From Streptomyces sp. MUM 203J (GTDB taxonomy: Bacteria; Actinomycetota; Actinomycetes; Streptomycetales; Streptomycetaceae), in contig NZ_JADWYO010000038.1 of the NCBI RefSeq assembly GCF_022414595.1, forward strand, positions 1 through 59,559: a stretch of 59,559 nucleotides of DNA. Reading direction: 5' to 3'. Made by a program: the position numbers and the translations under genes. Every line of letters starts with the position of its first letter. Within the stretch, counting starts at the first letter, position 1. Of this stretch, positions 1 through 8,216 are shown piece by piece. The notes under the pieces were generated by a model, which saw only the letters and a program-made list of their open reading frames with translations, was not told the DNA's origin and ran no database searches.

Positions 1-670
1 GTGCCGGGGCCGGGGCGGCGGCAGGCGCGGCGGGTGCCGGAGCCGGGGCAGCGGCCGGAGCCGCACCCGCGGCGCCGATGACGCCCAGCTTGGCGCCGAC
101 CTCGGCGGCCTCGTCCTCGCCGACGGTGATCTCCAGCAGCACGCCGGAGGCCGGGGCGGGGATCTCGGTGTCGACCTTGTCCGTCGACACCTCCAGCAGC
201 GGCTCGTCGGCCTCGACGGACTCGCCCACGGCCTTCAGCCAGCGGGTGACGGTGCCCTCGGTGACCGACTCGCCCAGCGCGGGCAGCACGACGTCGGTGC
301 CCTCGGCGCCACCGGCCGCCGGAGCGGCGGCCGGGGCCTCGGCCACAGGGGCGGGGGCGGCGGCCTCGGCGGCCGGAGCCGGGGCGGCGGCCTCGGCGGC
401 GGCCGGGGCCGGAGCCTCCGCCGGGGCACCCGTACCGTCGTCGATGACGGCCAGCTCGGCGCCGACCTCGACGGTCTCGTCCTCGGCCACCTTGATGCTG
501 CTGAGGATGCCCGAAGCGGGGGCGGGGATCTCGGTGTCGACCTTGTCGGTGGAGACCTCGAGCAGCGGCTCGTCGGCCTCGACCTTCTCACCCTCGGCCT
601 TCAGCCAGCGGGTGACGGTGCCCTCGGTGACGCTCTCACCGAGCGCCGGCAGGGTTACGGAAACCGGCAT
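1..670 (-). CDS. sucB: Dihydrolipoamide acyltransferase (E2) of 2-oxoacid dehydrogenase, 5' part
   Basis: This is the N-terminal part of an E2 acyltransferase; the gene runs off the left edge of the window. Two lipoyl domains are visible. Each carries the signature STDKVDTEIPAP, and the first lipoyl lysine is K43. Long Ala/Pro-rich linkers follow each domain, as in E2 proteins with swinging arms. The catalytic core lies outside the window. The ATG start has an AGGAG about 12 nt upstream. It follows lpdA by 59 nt on the same strand, so E3 and E2 look co-transcribed. In actinobacteria this E2 is often shared between the pyruvate and 2-oxoglutarate dehydrogenase complexes, so sucB, aceF and dlaT are all defensible names. 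Confidence 0.9.
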   Translation of the reverse strand, partial: MPVSVTLPALGESVTEGTVTRWLKAEGEKVEADEPLLEVSTDKVDTEIPAPASGILSSIKVAEDETVEVGAELAVIDDGTGAPAEAPAPAAAEAAAPAPAAEAAAPAPVAEAPAAAPAAGGAEGTDVVLPALGESVTEGTVTRWLKAVGESVEADEPLLEVSTDKVDTEIPAPASGVLLEITVGEDEAAEVGAKLGVIGAAGAAPAAAPAPAPAAPAAAPAPA

Positions 671-729
671 GGTTTCACTTGCTCCTAACAGATCTGTGCG
701 GTATGTGGTCGCGCCCGGTGACCGAGGCG

Positions 730-2118
730 TCAGTCGTGGGAGTGAAGCGGCTTGCCGGCCAGCGCCAGGTGGGCCTCGCCCAGGGCCTCGTTCTGCGTCG
801 GGTGGGCGTGGATGAGCTGCGCCACCTCGGCCGGCAGGGCCTCCCAGTTGTAGATCAGCTGGGCCTCACCGACCTGCTCGCCCATACGGTCACCGACCAT
901 GTGGACGCCGACCACGGCACCGTCCTTGACCTGGACGAGCTTGATCTCGCCCGCGGTCTTCAGGATCTTGCTCTTGCCGTTGCCCGCGAGGTTGTACTTG
1001 AGCGCGACGACCTTGTCCGCGCCGTAGATCTCCTTGGCCTTGGCCTCGGTGATACCGACGGAGGCGACCTCCGGGTGGCAGTACGTCACCCGCGGGACCC
1101 CGTCGTAGTCGATCGGCACCGGGTTCAGACCGGCCAGCCGCTCCGCCACCAGGATGCCCTCGGCGAAGCCGACGTGCGCGAGCTGGAGCGTCGGGACGAG
1201 GTCGCCCACGGCCGAGACGGTCGGCACGTTGGTGCGCATGTACTCGTCGACCAGGACGTAGCCGCGGTCCATGGCGACGCCCTGCTCCTCGTAGCCGAGA
1301 CCGGCGGAGACCGGGCCGCGGCCGATCGCGACCAGCAGGACCTCGGCCTCGAAGGTCTTGCCGTTCGCCAGGGTGACCTTCACACCGCTGTCGGTGTACT
1401 CGGCGCTCTGGAAGAACGTGCCGAGGCTGAACTTGATGCCGCGCTTGCGGAAGGCGCGCTCAAGGAGCTTGGAGCTGTTCTCGTCCTCGACCGGCACCAG
1501 GTGCTTGAGGCCCTCGACGACCGTGACGTCGGTGCCGAAGGACTTCCAGGCGGAGGCGAACTCGACGCCGATGACGCCGCCGCCGAGGATGATCGCGGAC
1601 TCGGGGACCCGGTCCAGGACCAGCGCGTGGTCCGAGGACAGGATGCGGTTGCCGTCGATCTCCAGGCCCGGCAGCGACTTCGGCACGGAGCCGGTCGCGA
1701 GCAGGACGTGGCGGCCCGCGACACGCTGGCCGTTCACGTCGACGGAGGTCGGGGAGGAGAGCCGGCCCTCGCCCTCGATGTACGTCACCTTGCGGGAGGC
1801 GACCAGACCCTGCAGGCCCTTGTACAGGCCGCTGATCACGTCGTCCTTGTACTTGTGGACGCCCTTGATGTCGATGCCCTCGAAGACCGTCTTGACACCG
1901 AACTGGTCGGCCTCGCGGGCCTGGTCCGCGATCTCACCGGCGTGGAGCAGGGCCTTGGTGGGGATACAGCCGTTGTGCAGGCAGGTGCCGCCGAGCTTGT
2001 TCTTCTCGATCAGTGCGACATCCAGGCCCAGCTGCGCGCCTCGCAGGGCCGCAGCGTAGCCGCCACTACCACCGCCGAGGATCACTAGGTCGAAAACGGT
2101 GCTGGCGTCGTTCGCCAC
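730..2118 (-). CDS. lpdA: Dihydrolipoyl dehydrogenase (E3)
   Basis: A 462-residue flavoprotein disulfide reductase that reoxidises dihydrolipoamide on the E2 arm and passes electrons to NAD+. Visible motifs are the FAD-binding GGGSGG near residue 15, the redox pair C46/C51 in GTCLHNGC, a second NAD-binding GGGVIG, and the C-terminal HAHPTQNE with the catalytic His-Glu. I chose the GTG at 2118 because a GGAGG sits 7 nt upstream; the longer reading from 2136 has no such site. The length is normal for the family. It lies directly upstream of the E2 gene, so it most likely serves the 2-oxoacid dehydrogenase complexes. Confidence 0.95.
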   Translation of the reverse strand: MANDASTVFDLVILGGGSGGYAAALRGAQLGLDVALIEKNKLGGTCLHNGCIPTKALLHAGEIADQAREADQFGVKTVFEGIDIKGVHKYKDDVISGLYKGLQGLVASRKVTYIEGEGRLSSPTSVDVNGQRVAGRHVLLATGSVPKSLPGLEIDGNRILSSDHALVLDRVPESAIILGGGVIGVEFASAWKSFGTDVTVVEGLKHLVPVEDENSSKLLERAFRKRGIKFSLGTFFQSAEYTDSGVKVTLANGKTFEAEVLLVAIGRGPVSAGLGYEEQGVAMDRGYVLVDEYMRTNVPTVSAVGDLVPTLQLAHVGFAEGILVAERLAGLNPVPIDYDGVPRVTYCHPEVASVGITEAKAKEIYGADKVVALKYNLAGNGKSKILKTAGEIKLVQVKDGAVVGVHMVGDRMGEQVGEAQLIYNWEALPAEVAQLIHAHPTQNEALGEAHLALAGKPLHSHD

Positions 2119-2421
2119 GTCACGTCCTCCATGCATGTGCGCCGGTCGCCGGTCCTCGATGACCCGCGGCGGCTGGTGTTCGGCCGCTGTCGTTTCGGCC
2201 CTGTGGTGGGGGCCCTGTCCTGCCGGTCACCCATCTTCGCACTAGTCGGCCGGGCACGGGACGCGGGGCCATGTCCTGAGACGGGGGAAGTCCCGGAGGA
2301 TGATCCACCTGCCGAGGTCGCGGCTGCGGACGAACGTACGGATTTCGTCGAGAGCGAACGGGGCCGCTCCGGCGCAGGTCCGCCCGGCCGGAACCCGCCG
2401 GACGGGACCCGGACGGAACGG

Positions 2422-2456
2422 CGGCGGCCCCGGACCGGTGTGGTCCGGGGCCGCCG
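2422..2456. terminator. Perfect 15-bp hairpin downstream of pepA
   Basis: Arms 2422-2436 and 2442-2456 are perfectly complementary around a 5-nt loop. It lies about 140 nt past the pepA stop and upstream of lpdA. It most likely ends leftward pepA transcription and insulates lpdA. The rest of the 2119-2595 gap holds the lpdA leader and no gene that I can support. Confidence 0.7.
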
Positions 2457-2595
2457 GTGCGAAGCCCGCGTGTGCGGCCGCTCTCCCCTGAAGTGACCGG
2501 TCGACGTGACCCGTGTCACCGAAAGCGGCCGCGGTGCCGCGCCCCCAAGCTGCCGGCCGGTCGCCCGGCCGGCATCCCTCCCCGGGGGCGCGGTG

Positions 2596-4122
2596 TCAGG
2601 CGAGGTCGCCGTCGGCGGTGCGCTCGGCCAGCTTCACCAGGGTGCGCACGGCCGAGCCGGTGCCGCCCTTCGGGGTGTAGCCGTGAGGGCCGCCCTCGTT
2701 GAAGGCGGGGCCCGCGATGTCCAGGTGGGCCCAGGTGATGCCCTCGCCCACGAACTCCTTGAGGAACAGTCCGGCCACCAGGCCGCCGCCCATCCGCTCG
2801 CCCATGTTGGCGATGTCGGCGGTGGGGGAGTCCATGCCCTTGCGCAGCTCCGCCGGGAGCGGCATCGGCCAGGACTGCTCGCCGGCCTCCTCCGAGATCT
2901 CGTGGATCGCGGTGCGGAACGCGTCGTCGTTCGCCATGATGCCGAACATGCGGTGGCCGAGCGCCAGCACCATCGCGCCGGTCAGGGTCGCGACGTCCAC
3001 GATGGCGTCCGGGCTCTCCTCCGAGGCGCGGGTCAGCGCGTCGGCCAGCACCAGACGGCCCTCGGCGTCCGTGTTGAGGACCTCCACGGTCTTGCCGCTG
3101 TACATGCGCAGCACGTCACCCGGGCGGGTGGCGGAGCCGGACGGCATGTTCTCGGCGAGCGCCAGCCAGCCGGTGACGTTGACCGGCAGGCCCAGCCGGG
3201 CCACGGCGACGACGGCCGAGAACACGGCGGCGGCGCCGCTCATGTCGCACTTCATCGTCTCGTTGTGACCGGCCGGCTTCAGCGAGATGCCGCCGGAGTC
3301 GTACGTGATGCCCTTGCCGACCAGGGCGAGGGTCTTCTCGGCGTCCGGGTGCGTGTAGGCCAGCTTCACCAGCCGCGGCGGGTTCTCCGAACCGGCGCCG
3401 ACGCCGAGGATGCCGCCGTAGCCGCCCTTGGCGAGCGCCTTCTCGTCGAGGACCTGGACCTTGACGCCGCTCTCCTTGCCGGCCGCGGTGGCGACGGCGG
3501 CGAACGCCTCGGGGGTCAGGTCGTTCGGCGGGGTGTTGATCAGGTCGCGGGCCCGGTTGACCTCCTCGGCCACCACGCGCGCCCGCTCGGCCGCCGCCTT
3601 GTACGCCTTGTCGCGCGGCTTGCCGCCGAGCAGCGCCACCTCGGCCAGCGGCAGCCTGGCGTCCTTGCCCTTGGGCTTCTCCTGGTAGGCGGTGAAGGTG
3701 TACGTGCCGAGCAGCGCGCCCTCGGCGATCGCCTGGGCGCCGTCCGCCGACTCGACGGGCAGCGCGAACGCGGCCTTCTTCGAGCCGTGCAGGGCACGGG
3801 CTGCGGCACCGGCGGCGCGGCGCAGCGTCTCCGCCGGGAAGACGTCGTCCTTCTCCGGGGCGGAGCCGAGGCCGACGGCCAGCACGAGCGGGGCCTTCAC
3901 GCCGTCGGGAGAGGGCAGCTTGGTGACCTCACCCTCGGCGCCCGACGCGCCGAGGGTCTCCAGGACGGCGGCGAGCCTTCCGTCGAACGCCGTGTCCACG
4001 GCCTCGGCGCCGGTCGCGACGACGAGGCCCTTGCCGCCGTCGGCGGGCTTGGCGACACCGACCACCAGGGCGTCCGCGCGCAGAGTCGCGGCCCCGGCGG
4101 TACTGAGAGTGAGAGCAGTCAC
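2596..4122 (-). CDS. pepA: Leucyl aminopeptidase (M17 family)
   Basis: A 508-residue cytosolic dizinc/manganese aminopeptidase that releases N-terminal residues from peptides. The C-terminal catalytic domain shows the M17 signature NTDAEGRLVLADAL and the metal/bicarbonate region VGKGITYDSGGISLKP. The N-terminal domain is the usual divergent one (MTALTLSTAGAATLRADALV). The GTG start at 4122 matches the normal family N terminus, but the ribosome-binding site is poor. It is transcribed alone on the minus strand, divergently from the exopolysaccharide cluster. Confidence 0.95.
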   Translation of the reverse strand: MTALTLSTAGAATLRADALVVGVAKPADGGKGLVVATGAEAVDTAFDGRLAAVLETLGASGAEGEVTKLPSPDGVKAPLVLAVGLGSAPEKDDVFPAETLRRAAGAAARALHGSKKAAFALPVESADGAQAIAEGALLGTYTFTAYQEKPKGKDARLPLAEVALLGGKPRDKAYKAAAERARVVAEEVNRARDLINTPPNDLTPEAFAAVATAAGKESGVKVQVLDEKALAKGGYGGILGVGAGSENPPRLVKLAYTHPDAEKTLALVGKGITYDSGGISLKPAGHNETMKCDMSGAAAVFSAVVAVARLGLPVNVTGWLALAENMPSGSATRPGDVLRMYSGKTVEVLNTDAEGRLVLADALTRASEESPDAIVDVATLTGAMVLALGHRMFGIMANDDAFRTAIHEISEEAGEQSWPMPLPAELRKGMDSPTADIANMGERMGGGLVAGLFLKEFVGEGITWAHLDIAGPAFNEGGPHGYTPKGGTGSAVRTLVKLAERTADGDLA

Positions 4123-4463
4123 GGTGGTGAGATCTCGCTTCCGTTGAGTTGAGTAGAGCGGTCGGTGGGTGGGCCGACCGGGCCCGCCGCATCGTAGTTC
4201 GGCCGGTCGGAGCGCCGGGGCCTCGGGGCACGGTCCGGGTGGAGCGCCAGGGACGAGACTACGCGCGCGTACCAGACTCGTTCAGAGGGGCGGTCGTTCA
4301 CTCGTACGTGGCGTCTCTTTCATGTTTGGCTGATCAGATCTTGAGAGCTACGTCACACTCCCCTCAATCGCGGGAGGCAGATGCGTACCCGTTTGCATCA
4401 TCTCCACAGCTCCTCCCGGTGCGGAACTCCGCGGCGGGAGCACCCGTCAGGGGGAAACACCCA
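4123..4463. other. Divergent intergenic region, pepA / deacetylase
   Basis: A 341-nt non-coding stretch between two outward-reading starts. It is less GC-rich than its surroundings, notably at 4300-4400, as expected for promoters. On the minus strand a TACGAT (4196-4191) could be a pepA -10 box. A TTGAGA at 4341 is a possible rightward -35 element, but I could not pair it with a convincing -10. No coding region is supported here. Confidence 0.4.
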
Positions 4464-6509
4464 ATGCGCCACCACCGGTTCCGTGCCGTGAGATCAGCCG
4501 CCGTGCTGGCCGCCGCGGCCCTGATCACCACCGCCGTCCCGGCCGCCACCGCCACCGCCGCCCCGGCCGTCACCCCTCGGATCGACCTCACCGTCCTCGT
4601 CGTCGACGACGGAGGCAGCGCCGTGGCCGCGCTCATGTCCGAACTGCGCGCCACCGGCGTCCCGTACGAGCGCGTCCGCCTCGGTGAGGCCGGGCGGCCC
4701 GTCCTCACCGCCGGGTTCCTCGCCGACACGGTCGACGGCCGCCCCCGCGCCAGGTACCAGGGCGTGATCCTGCCCGACGAGGCGCCCTACGGCCTCAGCG
4801 AGAGCGAGCAGGCCGCCCTCGTCTCGTACGAACAGACCTACGGGATCCCGCAGGTGGACGCCTACACCTGGGCGCATCCGGGTGTCGGCCTCGACTACAC
4901 CGACCAGGGCGGCCACTCCGGCGTCCTCGACGGCACCGAGACCACCGTCACCACGGCGGGCCGCTCCGGCCCCTTCCGCTATCTCGACGGGCCGCTCACC
5001 TTCGAGGACAACGACCCGGGCGTCTCCGAGAGCTTCGGCTACGCGGGCCGCCCCCGCGAGGGCTACACCAGCTATCTGGACATGCCCGTCGAGGGCGGCG
5101 GACGCGCCAGCCTCATCGGGGAGTACGCCCACGACGGCCGCCGCGAACTCGTCGTCACCTTCGCCTACAACCAGCACCAGCGGCAGTTCCGGGCCGTGGC
5201 CCGCGGCATCGTCGAGTGGCTCACCCAGGGCGTCCACCTCGGACAGAGCCGCTACCACTTCTCCGTACACGTCGACGACGTCTTCGCCCCCGACTCCCGC
5301 TGGGACACCGAACGCAACTGCACCCCCGGCGACTTCGACTGCGTCGGCGGCGACGGAGAGGGCACCGTCCCCATCCGCATGACCCCCGCGGACGCCCAGC
5401 ACGCCGCCCTGTGGCAGCGCTCCGCCGGTTTCACCCTCGACATGGTCTTCAACGCGGGGGCGGGGGAGGAGTGGAAGGCCGAGCACGGCGGCAGCGACCC
5501 GCTCGCCACGCAACTCCTCGCCGACAAGAACCGGTACCGCTGGGTCAACCACACCTACACCCACCCGTTCCTCGGCTGCGTCCAGGACACCTCCACCGTC
5601 CCCTGGCGGTGCGCGACGAAGCCCGACGGCACCACCGACTGGGTCAGCCGCTCGGAGATCTCCGCCCAGATCCGCGACAACCACTACTGGGCGCTCCGCA
5701 AGGGCCTGCCCGTCGACCGCGCCGAACTCGTCACCGGCGAGCACTCCGGCCTCGCCACCCACCCGCAGCAGCCCCAGGACAACCCGAACCTCGCCGGGGC
5801 CCTCGCGGACAACGGCGTCCGCTGGATCGGCAGCGACAACTCCCGCGAGCCCGACCAGCGGCCCGTCGGCACCTCCCGCACCGTGCCCCGCCACCCGATG
5901 AACGTGTACTACAACGTCGGCACGGAAGCCGAGATGACCGATGAATACAACTGGATCTACAGCCGCGCCTCCGACGGCGGCAGCGGTGTCTGCGAGACCA
6001 ACCCCGCCTCCACCTGCCTCGACGCGCCCCTCGACACGGCCACCGGCTACCGCACGTACATCGTTCCGCAGGAGGCCCGCATCGCCATGAGCCACGTCCT
6101 GGCCGGCGACCCGCGCCCCCACTACGTCCACCAGTCCAACCTGGCCGAGGACCGCATCCTCTACCCCGTCCTCGACCGGATCCTCGCGGACTACCGCGGG
6201 CTCTTCGCCGACAACACCCCGCTCGTCAACCCCCGCCACCGCGACATCGGCACGGAGCTGAAGCGCCGCGCCGACTGGGACAGGGCCCTCGCGGACGGCA
6301 GGGTCACCGCCTACCGCATCGGCGACACCGTCACCGTCAAGGCGCCGGCCGACGTGACGATGCCCGTCACCGCACCGGAGGGCACACGGAAGAGCGCCCT
6401 GCTCGGCTCCACGGCCTTCGGCACCCCCTACGCGGGCGCCCGTTCCGCCTGGGACACCCCCGGAGCGTTCCAGACCGCGCTCACCCTCACGCTGCCTGCC
6501 ACCGGCTGA
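4464..6509 (+). CDS. Secreted CE18-type polysaccharide deacetylase, Agd3-like
   Basis: A 681-residue secreted protein with a Sec signal peptide (basic MRHHRFR, hydrophobic core, Ala-rich cleavage near residues 30-35). Its architecture matches Agd3, the Aspergillus de-N-acetylase that defined CE18. A Rossmann-like N-terminal domain (LTVLVVDDGG) leads into a NodB-like catalytic domain. The metal/catalytic signature is seen as VHVDD (D271, D272) and NHTYTHPF (H363, H367). The ATG at 4464 is preceded by AGGGGG with about 9 nt spacing; upstream in-frame sequence is leader. It heads the cluster 4464-11249, where its predicted role is to deacetylate exported N-acetylgalactosamine polymer so that it becomes cationic. 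The family call is from motif recognition; the substrate is inferred from neighbours. Confidence 0.75.
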   Translation: MRHHRFRAVRSAAVLAAAALITTAVPAATATAAPAVTPRIDLTVLVVDDGGSAVAALMSELRATGVPYERVRLGEAGRPVLTAGFLADTVDGRPRARYQGVILPDEAPYGLSESEQAALVSYEQTYGIPQVDAYTWAHPGVGLDYTDQGGHSGVLDGTETTVTTAGRSGPFRYLDGPLTFEDNDPGVSESFGYAGRPREGYTSYLDMPVEGGGRASLIGEYAHDGRRELVVTFAYNQHQRQFRAVARGIVEWLTQGVHLGQSRYHFSVHVDDVFAPDSRWDTERNCTPGDFDCVGGDGEGTVPIRMTPADAQHAALWQRSAGFTLDMVFNAGAGEEWKAEHGGSDPLATQLLADKNRYRWVNHTYTHPFLGCVQDTSTVPWRCATKPDGTTDWVSRSEISAQIRDNHYWALRKGLPVDRAELVTGEHSGLATHPQQPQDNPNLAGALADNGVRWIGSDNSREPDQRPVGTSRTVPRHPMNVYYNVGTEAEMTDEYNWIYSRASDGGSGVCETNPASTCLDAPLDTATGYRTYIVPQEARIAMSHVLAGDPRPHYVHQSNLAEDRILYPVLDRILADYRGLFADNTPLVNPRHRDIGTELKRRADWDRALADGRVTAYRIGDTVTVKAPADVTMPVTAPEGTRKSALLGSTAFGTPYAGARSAWDTPGAFQTALTLTLPATG

Positions 6510-6515
6510 TCCCGA

Positions 6516-6556
6516 CGCGTCAGGCGGCTGCCCAGCACGGGCAGCCGCCTGACGCG
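6516..6556 (+). terminator. Perfect 18-bp hairpin after the deacetylase gene
   Basis: Arms 6516-6533 and 6539-6556 pair perfectly around the loop AGCAC, beginning 7 nt after the deacetylase stop. This is strong enough to act as a terminator or 3' stabiliser. It separates the deacetylase from the glycosyltransferase gene, whose own promoter would then lie in 6557-6677. Confidence 0.8.
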
Positions 6557-6677
6557 CGGGCACCGCACCGCAGACCGCGCCCGTCCACCACCGTCCGGAC
6601 CACTCACCACCGGCATGCCCTTGCATCTCAGCATCACCACGGCCCGACGACCGCTCCACCCCGGGGGAACCACCACC

Positions 6678-8210
6678 ATGCCCAGCAGCGGCCGCCACGT
6701 CACCATGCTCACCGAAGGCACCTACCCGCACGTCCACGGAGGAGTCAGCACCTGGTGCGACCAGCTCGTCCGCGGGATGCCCGAAGTCGACTTCCAGGTC
6801 CTCTCCCTCACCGGCAGCGGCCGCGAACCGGTCACCTGGCAGCTCCCCTCCAACGTCTCCCGGCACACCGCCTTCCCCCTGTGGGGCCCGGCACCCGGCC
6901 ACTCCCTGCCCCTGCTGGGCCGAGAGCGCCGCCGCTTCATCGACACCTACGAACGCTTCCTCCTCGCGGTCCTCGACCCGTCCGCCCCCCGCACCCACTT
7001 CACGGAGGGCCTCTACGGACTGGCCGCGCTGGCCCGCCGCGGACGGCTCTCCAGCGCCCTGCGCTCCGAGGCCGCCCTGCGCTCCCTGATGTGGATATGG
7101 ACCATGCCGCACCTGGAGACCGCCGCCGCCCGCCCCACCGTCCACGACGCACTCACCGCCACCGACCTCCTCGAACACGCCCTGCGCCCGCTCGCCGCCC
7201 GCATTCCCGCCGGCCGCGTCGCCCACGCCGTCTCCAGCGGCCTGGCGACCCTCCCAGCCCTCGTCGCCCAGCAGCTCGACGGCGTTCCGTTCCTGCTCAC
7301 CGAACACGGCATCTACCTGCGCGAGCGCTACCTCGGCTACCGCACGGAAGCCCAACGCTGGCCCGTCAAGGCCCTGATGCTCGGCTTCTACCGCGAACTC
7401 AACTCCCTCGGCTACCGCAAGGCCGACCTGATCACCCCGTGCAACCAGTACAACCGCCGCTGGGAGGAGCGCGGCGGCGCCCCCGCCGACCGCATCCGCA
7501 CGGTCTACAACGGCGTCGACCCCCATGCCTTCCCGCTGGCCGGCCCCGAACCCGAGGTGCCCACGCTCAGCTGGTGCGGCCGGGTCGATCCGATCAAGGA
7601 CCTCGAAACCCTCATCCGCGCCTACGCCATCGCCCGCGCCGAACTTCCCGAACTGCGGCTGCGCCTCTTCGGCCCGGTCCCCGACGGCAACGCGGACTAC
7701 CGCACGAAACTCGAGAAGACCGCCGCCGACCTCGGCGTCACCGACGGCATCACCTTCGAGGGGCGCGTCAGCGACGTCGCGAGCGCCTACGCCGCCGGAA
7801 GCCTCGTCATGCTGTCCTCCATCAGCGAGGGCTTCCCCTTCTCCCTCATCGAAGCCATGTCCTGCGGCCGGGCCACGGTCTCCACCGACGTCGGCGGCGT
7901 ACGCGAAGCCGTCGGGGACACCGGGCTCGTCGTACCGCCGCGGGAACCCGCCGTCATGGCCGAGGCCGCCCTCACCCTCCTCAAGGACGACGATCGCCGC
8001 GCCGAACTGGGCCGCCTCGCCCGCCGCCGGGTCATCGAGCGGTTCACCCTGCTCCGCTCCGTCGACGGCTTCCGCCGCATCTACCGCGAACTCGCGGGCT
8101 GCCCCGGCCCCGAGGACCGGGGGACAGCCGGGGACTCCGGCGACTGGACACTCCAGCTCCGCGTCACCGATCCGTGGATGCGTGAACTCGCCACCGAAGG
8201 GACGGTGTGA
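6678..8210 (+). CDS. GT4 glycosyltransferase, PelF-like (DUF3492 + GT4)
   Basis: A 510-residue cytosolic glycosyltransferase. The N terminus MLTEGTYPHVHGGVSTW is the DUF3492 signature found in PelF, the Pel polysaccharide polymerase. The C-terminal GT4 half has CGRVDPIKDLETLI and an E-x7-E motif in EGFPFSLIEAMSCG, followed by TDVGGVREAV. PelF uses UDP-GalNAc, so a sugar-nucleotide-dependent alpha-galactosaminyl transferase is the natural guess; the donor is not proven by sequence. I chose the ATG at 6678 (GGGGG about 10 nt upstream, family-like start) over the earlier in-frame ATG at 6615. The stop lies 6 nt before the next start, so it is translated with the membrane protein. Confidence 0.85.
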   Translation: MPSSGRHVTMLTEGTYPHVHGGVSTWCDQLVRGMPEVDFQVLSLTGSGREPVTWQLPSNVSRHTAFPLWGPAPGHSLPLLGRERRRFIDTYERFLLAVLDPSAPRTHFTEGLYGLAALARRGRLSSALRSEAALRSLMWIWTMPHLETAAARPTVHDALTATDLLEHALRPLAARIPAGRVAHAVSSGLATLPALVAQQLDGVPFLLTEHGIYLRERYLGYRTEAQRWPVKALMLGFYRELNSLGYRKADLITPCNQYNRRWEERGGAPADRIRTVYNGVDPHAFPLAGPEPEVPTLSWCGRVDPIKDLETLIRAYAIARAELPELRLRLFGPVPDGNADYRTKLEKTAADLGVTDGITFEGRVSDVASAYAAGSLVMLSSISEGFPFSLIEAMSCGRATVSTDVGGVREAVGDTGLVVPPREPAVMAEAALTLLKDDDRRAELGRLARRRVIERFTLLRSVDGFRRIYRELAGCPGPEDRGTAGDSGDWTLQLRVTDPWMRELATEGTV

Positions 8211-8216
8211 CCGCTC

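Noticed and set aside
2131..2496. Plus-strand frame between lpdA and pepA
   Set aside because: Arg/Pro/Gly-rich composition, no ribosome-binding site, and it runs through the 15-bp terminator hairpin.
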